DNA of 64,000 nt from a bacterium (GTDB lineage Bacteria > Elusimicrobiota > Elusimicrobia > UBA1565 > UBA9628), in NCBI GenBank assembly GCA_021822495.1, contig JAKAQO010000005.1, forward strand, positions 62,001-126,000, in the 5' to 3' direction. A model generated the notes under the pieces. It had not been told where the DNA came from. It did not search any database and worked only from the letters and a program-made list of their open reading frames with translations. A program made the translations under genes and the position numbers. Below, piece by piece: positions 18,001 through 25,108 of the stretch. The number at the start of each line of letters is the position of its first letter. Position 1 is the first letter of the stretch.

Positions 18001-21000
18001 TCAACGGCCAACTCTATGCCGGAGATTATTATGGAAATATCTATGCCAGCACAAACGGAAGCTCTTGGAACAGTCTTGGAACTATCGGCAACTCCGGCTC
18101 TCTAATTGAGACCATGGCTGTTTTCAATGGAAAGCTTTACGCTGGAGACAGTAATGGGTTTATTCATTTTAGCGCTAATGGAGCGTCATGGACCACCAGT
18201 AATAATGGAAGCGCTGTTGGATCTGGAATTACCGCTTTAACTGTCTTTAACGGCCAACTTTACGCTGTAGACGCTCTTGGTTATGTTCATATCAGCGCAG
18301 ACGGAGTTCATTGGAACTCAATCAAGGTCGCTACGCAAGGAACGGGATTAGCTGGATTTAATGGAAACCTCTATGTTGGCGACTATTACGGCGCCGTCTA
18401 CAGAGCCATCCCTCTTGCCGCGACGCTTTCCGGGTCCGACGGGACAACGGCCAGCCAAACCTTGTCGGCAAACAACCTCAATCTCGTTCAATCCACCACA
18501 ACCGCGACCTGTGGCGGGACTTCGCCTTGCAGCGCGACCGATCAAATCATATTTACCGCCTCTGATTTAGCAGGAAATGTCGTCGAAAGCGGGCCGTACG
18601 CGATTTTGGTAGACACCACCGTGGCGCCGGCGATTTCGACGCCTTCCTATCCTTTAAACGGAGCTTACCTCAATTTCAACCCTAATTTTAACTGGACCGG
18701 ACCCTCAACCAGCATCGTCTCCGGGCTTTTGGCCCCTTCCTATTATCAACTTGAGGTTTCAAGCAATGATCCCACCTTCGCGACGGTCTTCGTCAATATT
18801 TCCACGCCCATTCCGCCGGTCAATACCGGTCTTTCCACCGATAACGGCGCCTATATTTCTACTTATACGTTTGCCAATCTGACCACTTATTATTGGCGCG
18901 TAAGAACTATTGATGGGTTCGGCGGAACCAGCCCCTGGTCCACAACCTTTAGTTTTACCACTGATTTCTCAAGTCCAACGGCCGTCGGCGGAAGTTTCGC
19001 GACGCTCAACAGTCTCGGGGGGCTTGTTCCAGAAAATCAGGTCACGGTTCTCCAGTCAGGCGTCACTGCTCAGATTAATATTACCGATATCGGTAGCGGG
19101 TTCTCCGCCTTTAATTCCTCAAATTATTCCGTCAGGTATTCCACCAACGCCGGCCTCTCCTGGATTTCAGAACCCTTTTCCGCGCTCGCTTTTACGGGCT
19201 CTATCGGCCAAACCTCGACTCAAACCTTCACGGCCTACGGTCTTAATCTCGCCGCCTCAACCAATTCTTATGTCTGCGGGGGAATTTCTCCTTGCGGCGC
19301 AACCAACCAAGTTGAATTTACTTTTTCCGATCAGGCCCTCAATTTCAGCACGGCCGGCCCTTTTGCCGTCATTGTAGATACTCATTCAACCGATGTTTTG
19401 GTCTCCACGGCCAATGTCGCGCCTTTGGGAATCCCCCAAAACACCTCGGTTGCCTTTATCCGCCTGACCTTGAACAGTCTCACTGGAACCGCACCCTGGA
19501 CCGGGCTCACGGTTCAAAGGCTCGGCAGTGGAACGGACGCGGATGTTCAAAACGTCGCCATCTACCGTGATAACGCGGGAACCGGAATATTTTCTCCCTC
19601 GGATACTCAAATCACCCAAAATGCGGTCTTTTCGGGGGGAATCGTCAATTTAACAATGACCAATCCCGAGAGTATTACGACCTCGACCAAGACCTATTTC
19701 CTTGTCTATACCGCGGCCCCGGGGGCGCTGGTCGGAGATGGGCTCGCGGCGGAAATTACATCAACCGCCTCTTTTACCTTCAGCAACGGATACCAGATGA
19801 GTTCGGCCCAGACGACGATTTATCCCTTGATCTCCAGCACCGCCACCGTGGTCGACGGTCCCAATTATCTCTACATCACTCCGGCGAGCCAAGCCCCCAA
19901 CGATGCCCCGCCCGGAACAGCCAACATCGAGATGCTTTCTTTAAAAGCCTATACGAATACTGGAACAAGCACTCTTTCCAAAATTGTATTTCATCTCCTA
20001 GGAACCGGGGCTTCTAATGACATCAGCTCCATCTCCATCTACAGAGACTCAAACGGCACTGGGGTTTATGCCCCCAATGACAGTTTGGTGACCAGCGGCT
20101 CGGACTCCTTTTTTAACGGAGTCTCAACCGTCGCTTTCACGACCACCATCGCCTCCGAAACCGTGACCACCTCTCCCATTTATTATTTCGTCCTCATCAG
20201 CTTGTCTCCGAACGCGCCATTAGGAGATACCTTAGGAATATCTATTTCCACTACCTCGGACGTCGAGCTGATAGACGTCTTAGATACGACTACTTTTACG
20301 ACCAGCCCCGCGGCCTCCTCTCTTTTGACCATTGAATACATCAATACCTTGAACGTTCAGGGAGTCAACCAAATCCCGTCCTCCCTTTTACAGGGTCAGC
20401 AATACGCCATTTTAAAAGCGAGTTTTACGGTTTCGACTGGGGAAACTTCGTTTAACGGAATCACTATCACGCGCATAGGACTCGGCCATGATTCGGATGT
20501 TTCGGCCGTCAGGGTGTGGCAGGACCCCGCTCCACCCGAGACCTTTAACCCCGCGACCTTTTTGCAGTTGAGTTCAGGAACCTTTGTGAACGGAAACGCG
20601 CAGCTAAACTTCCCGCTTCAAACCTTGTCCGCCGGAACCACCTACGTCTATTACGTGACCTATAACATTAGTCCCACCGCCCTTCAGGGAGACACCTTGG
20701 GCGGAAGAATTACCAGTAATCTCGATATCTCAGACACCAATCCCGGAACGACGATTGTCGGCAATTTCTCGATTAATTCGGCCACTTCCCCCGTGGTTCC
20801 AACAACCGCAGGGCTTTTTGTCAGCGCTCAAAATGTCGCCCCGAGTGATCTCTTGCAAGGCGCGACCAATCAACAAATGCTCAATTTGACGATGGATACC
20901 ACTCAATACTCAGTTCTTTTGGGAGCTTTGACCTTTAATTCCTTGGGAACGGCTTCTTCTTCCGATATTTCGCGGGTGGAAGTCTACCAAGACCTCGTGG

Positions 21001-22706
21001 GAAACGGAATTTTAAATACATCGACCGACCCGCTTTTAAGCGCGGTTTCATACCCCTTTATCTCGGGAACCGGCATCATTCCCTTTTCGCCGGGAATCAC
21101 CATCAGCACTATTCCCATCCGGCTTCTGGTCGCGGTAGACGTTTCAACCGGAGCCAATTATCTCAACAATGATTTTGGAATCGGAATTTCAACTCCCGCC
21201 AATATCTCAATCAACGCGCCCAATTTTGTCGTTCCCTCAACCACCACATTCCCGGCCGATTCAAGTATTATTCCCATTACGAAAGCCCCGGATGTCATGA
21301 GCGTTTTCCCGACTTCCTTGATGGATGTCAACGGCGTCGTTCAAGGCCAAAACGCGCCGGCGGCGAAACTGAGTTTAGTCACCCAGCACAGTTCCGTGAC
21401 CTGGACGACGATTTCCGTTCAAAGAAGCGGCACCCTGCCGGATTCGGGAGTTGATTCCGTCAATATTTATGACGACGTAGATCAAAATGGTGTTCTTGAC
21501 TCTTCGGATGTCCTAGTGGGAAGCGCGCCCTTTGTTTCCGGAACAGCCAATATTTCTTTCTCCACCGCGCAACTGGTCAGCCCCGCAGGAGCGGATTATC
21601 TCATTACGCTTCAAATTGACCCTAACGCTACTCCGGGAGACACCATTGGAATTTCCTTGTCCGGCGTGTCCAACTTTACCGTGTTGCCCCCGGACACCGT
21701 CTCGGGTTCAAGCCTTCCGTTTAACTCGGCCTTAGGGCCGGTTCTCAATATTAAAACTCCCACTCAACCCATCGTCACTTTCCCGAACGGAGATTATTCC
21801 AGCTCCTTTGATTCGGTCGGCTTTATCTGGTATTCAACGGTCGCCGTCGGTTCCATTTCCAGCGCGGCCTATGCCGTGGGAACGACTCCCGGGGGAACCG
21901 ATATCGCGCCGTATACCGCCATTCCTTTTGCGGCGTCTAGTTTCACCGCGACCAATCTTCTCCTCTCTAACGGGGCCACTTATTATGTCTCGGTGGAAGC
22001 CACCTCTAACTACGGCTTTACCAGCCCGCCGGGAATCAGCCCCGGGTTTTTGGTTGATTTAATCACCCCAGGGTCGCCGACCAATCTCAGCGCCAATGTC
22101 GGCGTAAGCTCGATTTATCTGACCTGGGATCCGGGAACAGTCGGGCCCTCAGGCGCTTCGGGATATCTTCTCGAATATTCAGACGTCGAACATCCGACCT
22201 GGTATAACGCCAAGACCGGAGCGGTCACCGCCCTGGCCGCCGGCCCCCATGGAACTCTTTCGGCCAATTTCATTCCCTCTTCGCCGTTTTTGTTCAACAA
22301 TCCGCCGCAAGGAACCCTTCTTTTCCGCGTTAGTTTAGTCAACGGCGCGGGGGTTCAAAGCGCCCCGTCCAATTCGATCAGGGTTCTCTTTGGAACGCAG
22401 TCAAACGCTGGAATATCGAACGTCTCATCCTATCCCAATCCCTTTAACTCAAATTCCGGAGTCGCGACTATCGTCTACACCTTGGATACTCCGGGGAATG
22501 TCTCCATTCAAATCTACAGCGTCTTTGGGAGTCTCGTCAAAAGCCTCTCTTATTCTGGTGGAAGCGTGGGGGGGCAAGCCGGCGTCAATACCGTGACCTG
22601 GGACGGAACCGACTCAGGCGGACGCAAAGTCTCCAAGGGCATCTACATCGCCGTCCTCAAAGCCAATGGTATGAGCGTCCAATACAAAATCGGGGTCAAT
22701 CACTGA
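15072..22706 (+). CDS. Giant secreted repeat protein with T9SS/FlgD-like C-terminal domain
   Basis: 2,544 residues. Signal peptide (LSLTLLIFLAAQAKAQ, residues about 27-42). Then three related modules beginning ISTPTYP/ISTPSYP near residues 45, 630 and 1188, each an Ig/Fn3-like unit (FNWFGPS...TYYWRVY...FVTDF). The first two are followed by propeller-like repeats of the type VFNGKLYAGDSNG...GTSW. From about residue 1443 come five units of about 157 residues (starts near 1443, 1600, 1758, 1915, 2073), each with a QG/PG..N..ML...L motif. Two Fn3-like units follow, and from residue 2447 a YPNPF...WDGTDSGGRKVSKGIY domain resembling type IX secretion sorting or FlgD-Ig domains. Very rich in Ser, Thr, Asn and Gly, as in adhesins. 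AAGG directly abuts the ATG, an abnormal spacing. The PorV-like gene 660 bases downstream suits a secretion partner. Confidence 0.9.
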   Translation: MRKKNICELVSEGAQQKRSQKLGRWGLSLTLLIFLAAQAKAQVQNIISTPTYPANGSYFNLQNQTPNFNWFGPSTTTIQLATSPVYNLQVGTDPTFAAGLVINVQIAAVIPSTGLPNAYGSYLSGTSLTNNTTYYWRVYATDSSGGESMSWSTFSFVTDFAPDSNLSASYSGTLNSLGQTTPENQFVSLSNGATSQLSVSASFSGIAVSSSAVPLTGDSASFTQGTSGYGVLYSTNSGTTWEDYSSLGINVPAAGGGATIWNLAVFNGFLYAGLSNGSIIHTNNGTSWNTDYTGSNYGIGGFTIYKNTLYASNHDGSNAYMVSITNAGTVNRATVFNSGAGVSKPVVLNNTLFVEASYTGIPAGDPGAGNAGGGIFASQDGIHWVQTSGVGVCSDNFDQLFTFNGELYANVQSGGFGCSGLFVSPDGVNWTTIDNQSVPGTVNTATVFNGKLYIGVNNGGSNPLLYSSTNGQSWSADNGTLTQPSLGGSVNDLNVVNGKLYAGISTTTARIYVTEDGNNWFPSISGGTGQTGAGAPVYFNGNFYAAAGPDIITISPFSASLPGSNGEPSGTLSAVSPQLAASTTTTTCGGVSPCNATNQVIFTASDMAGNTLMSGPYAILVDTEVGVAISTPSYPGTPTVGQSPPGTVPYVNVQPNFDWIGPSTGVASALQQPANFFLEVSSNDPTFSPSNIVISTSTPVVVYSTNVPTANGAYLSPYVLGNNTTYYWRIYIKDNLGGTSPTSPTYKFITDFAQPAVSTSSFQSINAQSSLLPENQFNDLASGVTAQITVQDTNSGLAVSTSALSFAGDGHDDPPITSGFGIIYSTNAGFSWIVQSTSAEANNGSAVGTGIRSLAVFNGDIYAGDYSGHVYYSADGNTWSAGTPGTNPIQSLSVFNGILYAGDGGGYIYSSSNGSTWSTTNGGSAVGAGILAMTVFNGQLYAGDNFARVFVMDASGNWHNVDGGTVGTSSIESLAAFNGQLYAGDYYGNIYASTNGSSWNSLGTIGNSGSLIETMAVFNGKLYAGDSNGFIHFSANGASWTTSNNGSAVGSGITALTVFNGQLYAVDALGYVHISADGVHWNSIKVATQGTGLAGFNGNLYVGDYYGAVYRAIPLAATLSGSDGTTASQTLSANNLNLVQSTTTATCGGTSPCSATDQIIFTASDLAGNVVESGPYAILVDTTVAPAISTPSYPLNGAYLNFNPNFNWTGPSTSIVSGLLAPSYYQLEVSSNDPTFATVFVNISTPIPPVNTGLSTDNGAYISTYTFANLTTYYWRVRTIDGFGGTSPWSTTFSFTTDFSSPTAVGGSFATLNSLGGLVPENQVTVLQSGVTAQINITDIGSGFSAFNSSNYSVRYSTNAGLSWISEPFSALAFTGSIGQTSTQTFTAYGLNLAASTNSYVCGGISPCGATNQVEFTFSDQALNFSTAGPFAVIVDTHSTDVLVSTANVAPLGIPQNTSVAFIRLTLNSLTGTAPWTGLTVQRLGSGTDADVQNVAIYRDNAGTGIFSPSDTQITQNAVFSGGIVNLTMTNPESITTSTKTYFLVYTAAPGALVGDGLAAEITSTASFTFSNGYQMSSAQTTIYPLISSTATVVDGPNYLYITPASQAPNDAPPGTANIEMLSLKAYTNTGTSTLSKIVFHLLGTGASNDISSISIYRDSNGTGVYAPNDSLVTSGSDSFFNGVSTVAFTTTIASETVTTSPIYYFVLISLSPNAPLGDTLGISISTTSDVELIDVLDTTTFTTSPAASSLLTIEYINTLNVQGVNQIPSSLLQGQQYAILKASFTVSTGETSFNGITITRIGLGHDSDVSAVRVWQDPAPPETFNPATFLQLSSGTFVNGNAQLNFPLQTLSAGTTYVYYVTYNISPTALQGDTLGGRITSNLDISDTNPGTTIVGNFSINSATSPVVPTTAGLFVSAQNVAPSDLLQGATNQQMLNLTMDTTQYSVLLGALTFNSLGTASSSDISRVEVYQDLVGNGILNTSTDPLLSAVSYPFISGTGIIPFSPGITISTIPIRLLVAVDVSTGANYLNNDFGIGISTPANISINAPNFVVPSTTTFPADSSIIPITKAPDVMSVFPTSLMDVNGVVQGQNAPAAKLSLVTQHSSVTWTTISVQRSGTLPDSGVDSVNIYDDVDQNGVLDSSDVLVGSAPFVSGTANISFSTAQLVSPAGADYLITLQIDPNATPGDTIGISLSGVSNFTVLPPDTVSGSSLPFNSALGPVLNIKTPTQPIVTFPNGDYSSSFDSVGFIWYSTVAVGSISSAAYAVGTTPGGTDIAPYTAIPFAASSFTATNLLLSNGATYYVSVEATSNYGFTSPPGISPGFLVDLITPGSPTNLSANVGVSSIYLTWDPGTVGPSGASGYLLEYSDVEHPTWYNAKTGAVTALAAGPHGTLSANFIPSSPFLFNNPPQGTLLFRVSLVNGAGVQSAPSNSIRVLFGTQSNAGISNVSSYPNPFNSNSGVATIVYTLDTPGNVSIQIYSVFGSLVKSLSYSGGSVGGQAGVNTVTWDGTDSGGRKVSKGIYIAVLKANGMSVQYKIGVNH
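16989..17020. repeat. Repeat core inserted in the giant surface-protein gene
   Basis: GGGACAGTCTCC (16991) and GGGGACAGTCCC (17007) lie in frame and are read VGQSPPGTVPY. The two sister modules of the same protein have only a short NGAYL/NGSYF loop here, so this is an insertion into the second module. Confidence 0.75.
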
Positions 22707-23374
22707 TATGAAAAAAAGGGGACAGTCCCCTTTTTGGGGGAAATCTCGAAAAAGGGGACTGTCCCCTTTTTTGGCCGCCCGATGCGGCGCTCAAGCCCCA
22801 TTTCCTCTCTTATCTCTTGCTCACGCTCACCACCATACACTATTTCTTTATAAAAATAAGCCCTCTCCTGGGCAGAATTTCCAAGAGATAAATAACCTGG
22901 GCTTTCCTCCAGAAAAGGGGACTGTCCCCTTTTTCCTGTATAGAATCCATAGCTGGACCAAGAGTAATCTTCCGGTTTTTTCACGATGGCTGCGCGAACG
23001 GGGTTTAACTCAATATAACGGCCACAGAAAAGCAGGCTTCTCTCCGTTGGCAACAAGACGCTTTTATAACGCCCCTGCCAGAGATGACCCACCAGAGAAT
23101 TTTTTCCTCGGAAATAATCGGAATATCCCTGCAAAAGTCTTTGCATCGCCTTACCCAGGTCTTCCGCTTTTTGAACTTGAGCTAAGAAATGAACATGATT
23201 TGGCATTAGGACATAATGATACAGGTGAAAAGGATTTTTTTTCTTCGCCCATTTCAGAAGAGCTAAGAATTTTTCATAATCTAAATCTTCCTGAAATATC
23301 TTCTGTCGGTTATTCCCACGAGCCATCAGATGATAAAACATTCCCTCAAGCACATTTCTCCTCTGTCTTGGCAT
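22700..23374 (-). CDS. REP-associated tyrosine transposase (RAYT, Y1_Tnp/IS200-like family)
   Basis: 224 residues. The HUH metal motif is PNHVH (His60 and His62). The catalytic Tyr is in LQGYSDYFRGK (Tyr84 or Tyr87), followed by the family signature GHLWQGRYKS and ELNPVRA. Such single-copy enzymes nick and rejoin palindromic REP elements. The gene has a strong AAGGAGG ribosome-binding site. Its own frame contains three copies of the local repeat: KRGQSPF near residue 155 and two KKGTVPFF copies forming the C-terminus. Its stop overlaps the giant gene's stop by 7 bases tail to tail. No IS ends or target duplications are visible. It is the obvious candidate to mobilise the repeats in this window. 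Confidence 0.93.
   Translation of the reverse strand: MPRQRRNVLEGMFYHLMARGNNRQKIFQEDLDYEKFLALLKWAKKKNPFHLYHYVLMPNHVHFLAQVQKAEDLGKAMQRLLQGYSDYFRGKNSLVGHLWQGRYKSVLLPTERSLLFCGRYIELNPVRAAIVKKPEDYSWSSYGFYTGKRGQSPFLEESPGYLSLGNSAQERAYFYKEIVYGGEREQEIREEMGLERRIGRPKKGTVPFFEISPKKGTVPFFSYQ
22711..22772. repeat. Palindromic repeat pair encoding the RAYT C-terminus
   Basis: Cores at 22718 (A centre) and 22754 (T centre), inverted, 36 bp apart, lying between the convergent stop codons. Both are translated on the minus strand as KKGTVPFF. Confidence 0.92.
22911..22935. repeat. Single repeat core inside the RAYT gene
   Basis: AAAAGGGGACTGTCCCCTTTTT with its core at 22917 is read in frame on the minus strand as GKRGQSPF, in a loop region well after the catalytic motifs. 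Confidence 0.9.
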
Positions 23375-25032
23375 ATCACCCCTCCTTTCCGCCTAGATTC
23401 TCTGCTATATTTCATACGGCAGAAACACAAAAAAAGTTCCCTCAAAAAAAGGGACAGTCCCTTTCTCGGTTAAAATTCCTAAAAAAAGGGACTGTCCCTT
23501 TTTTCTTATTTCTACTTCTCTCTTCCATATCGGCTTCCGCAGCCAGCAGCTTCTATGCCGGTTCTCCTAACGAAATTTTCCAGTTCGGAGCTGACGCCAG
23601 GGCCATGGGAATGGGAAACGCTTATACCGCAATCGCTGGCGGCGCGTCTTCTCTTTACTACAACCCCGCAGGACTCGGCCTTCTCAATGGTCCCGATATC
23701 AGCGCCATGCAGGCCAGTCTCATTGGCGGCGCGGCTTATGAAAATTTATCCTATGCCCAGAATTTTTCAAAGATGCCTGGAGCTTGGGGAGTTGAAGCCC
23801 TCAACATGGGCGTTGGAGGGGCCGAGCAAAGGGACTCTCAAAATAATTTGACCGGAAGTTTTGGCTTTCAAGAAACCGGATATGGAGCGGGATTTGGATT
23901 GCGAAATGTCGTCATTCCAGGTTTATCATTGGGAGGATCTTTCCAAGGGCTCAGCCGAAGCTTAGGTGGAAGTTCTTCCGACATGCTCTATGGAGCCAAT
24001 CTCGGCGCCCAATACGGCCCTTTTTTTGATAATATGGTGACCGCCGGACTCGTTCTCCAAAACGGCTTTAACGGAGCGCAAAACACCTTTGACCGGTTGC
24101 CTACGGTTCTACGCGCGGGCCTGGCCGTCACTCCCATCGACAATCTTCTTATCTCCGCGGACTATGGAAACGACGGAGATTATGGAATAGGCGCGGAATA
24201 TAGAATATGGATGTTCGCCCTGCGAGCCGGATATATGCCGGAAGGCCTCACCTTTGGCGCTGGAATCTATTATAAATCAATGGAAGCCGATGTCGCGATG
24301 GTCAATGATCCGATTTTTGGAATGGGGGAGCGGTTTTCGATCAACTACCGATTCGCGGGGAAGAAAAAAGAAAAGCCTCTCCAGACTTATACCAACAGTT
24401 ATCTTGACGCCGCGAAAAAAGAACTTAATATTCGCAATTACCTCAGCGCGCAACTGGCTCTTGAAGAAGCGATGGGGATTGATCCAACCCAGATTCCCCA
24501 AATATGGAAGGAAAAACTCAAACTTCTTCAAGCGTTCAATCAATATTTAGATCTCAAGAATCGACCGGATGAGGTTAAGACTCTTCTCGCTAATGATCCG
24601 GCGGCGATACTCGCCCAAAAATCGATTTTTTCTTATTTAGAGGGGCGTGACGGCGATGCGATGATTTGGGCCTCCGTGGCCGCTGGAACGGCTCATAAAT
24701 CCATGCCCTATATTGACTTTATCAAGACAATGGCTTATCTTACGAGTATGAAGGTTTCGGAAGGAGATTTGTTGCCGCCGGCCGAATATGTTTCCAAAAA
24801 AATGGAGACTGCTCTTCAGGACATTTATCAAAAACGCTTCGCGAATTCAGTCAGAGATTGCCAACAGGCCATTGTGGTCAACCCGAAAGAATCTTCCGCC
24901 TGGACTCGTCTTGGCAGCGCTTATTTTGCCTGGGGACACAAACAAGAAGCCAAAAAGGCTTATCAAAAAGCCCTGGAGCTCGATCCCAAGGATGAAAATC
25001 TTAAGAAATTCATGGAGATCTATATCAAATGA
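23368..25032 (+). CDS. PorV/UPF0164-like outer-membrane protein with C-terminal TPR region
   Basis: The mature part starts near position 23540 (ASSFYAGSPNEIFQFGADARAMGMGNAYTA), the conserved opening of the PorV/PorQ/UPF0164 beta-barrel family. GGASSLYYNPAGL follows. The barrel extends to about position 24360, then a helical part ends in a clear TPR (WTRLGSAYF...ALELDPKD). A signal peptide is present (FLFLLLSSISASA) but no ATG or GTG precedes it in frame downstream of the transposase gene. The nearest in-frame start is TTG 23368, and the start region is occupied by a repeat pair. I give that TTG as the formal start with low confidence. PorV proteins carry cargo out through type IX secretion in Bacteroidota; here the neighbour cargo would be the giant protein. 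Confidence 0.75.
   Translation: MAYHPSFPPRFSAIFHTAETQKKFPQKKGQSLSRLKFLKKGTVPFFLFLLLSSISASAASSFYAGSPNEIFQFGADARAMGMGNAYTAIAGGASSLYYNPAGLGLLNGPDISAMQASLIGGAAYENLSYAQNFSKMPGAWGVEALNMGVGGAEQRDSQNNLTGSFGFQETGYGAGFGLRNVVIPGLSLGGSFQGLSRSLGGSSSDMLYGANLGAQYGPFFDNMVTAGLVLQNGFNGAQNTFDRLPTVLRAGLAVTPIDNLLISADYGNDGDYGIGAEYRIWMFALRAGYMPEGLTFGAGIYYKSMEADVAMVNDPIFGMGERFSINYRFAGKKKEKPLQTYTNSYLDAAKKELNIRNYLSAQLALEEAMGIDPTQIPQIWKEKLKLLQAFNQYLDLKNRPDEVKTLLANDPAAILAQKSIFSYLEGRDGDAMIWASVAAGTAHKSMPYIDFIKTMAYLTSMKVSEGDLLPPAEYVSKKMETALQDIYQKRFANSVRDCQQAIVVNPKESSAWTRLGSAYFAWGHKQEAKKAYQKALELDPKDENLKKFMEIYIK
23443..23503. repeat. Palindromic repeat pair at the start of the PorV-like gene
   Basis: Shortened cores GGGACAGTCCC (23451) and GGGACTGTCCC (23488), inverted, 37 bp apart. 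The right copy is read KKGTVPFF directly in front of the signal peptide core. Confidence 0.88.
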
Positions 25033-25095
25033 AAAAAAGGGGACAGTCCCCTTTTGGGGACATTTCTTTAAAAAAGGGGACAGTCCCCTTTTTTC
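25032..25095. repeat. Direct (tandem) repeat pair
   Basis: Cores GGGGACAGTCCCC at 25039 and 25076, both A-centred: the only pair in direct orientation, but with the same 37-bp spacing. It fills the gap between the PorV-like stop and the ribosome-binding site of the kinase-FliF-FliG gene. Confidence 0.9.
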
Positions 25096-25108
25096 TTTGG
25101 AGGTTGTC

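Noticed and set aside
15072-22706. Non-ribosomal peptide or polyketide megasynthase
   Set aside because: The length is suggestive but the protein has a signal peptide and Fn3/propeller-like repeats, no enzymatic motifs.
22708-23367. Long plus-strand open frame upstream of the PorV-like protein
   Set aside because: It is the antisense of the RAYT gene, which has clear catalytic motifs and a strong ribosome-binding site; the plus-strand translation has no recognisable domain before the signal peptide.
22700-23374. Ordinary IS200/IS605 insertion sequence
   Set aside because: No tnpB, no defined element ends with subterminal hairpins next to the gene, and the sequence fits the domesticated RAYT group; dispersed palindromes are its likely substrate.
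24788-25108. N-terminal extension of the kinase-FliF-FliG frame
   Set aside because: It overlaps the TPR end of the PorV-like gene and the repeat pair; ATG 25109 has a good ribosome-binding site and gives a membrane helix at the N-terminus.
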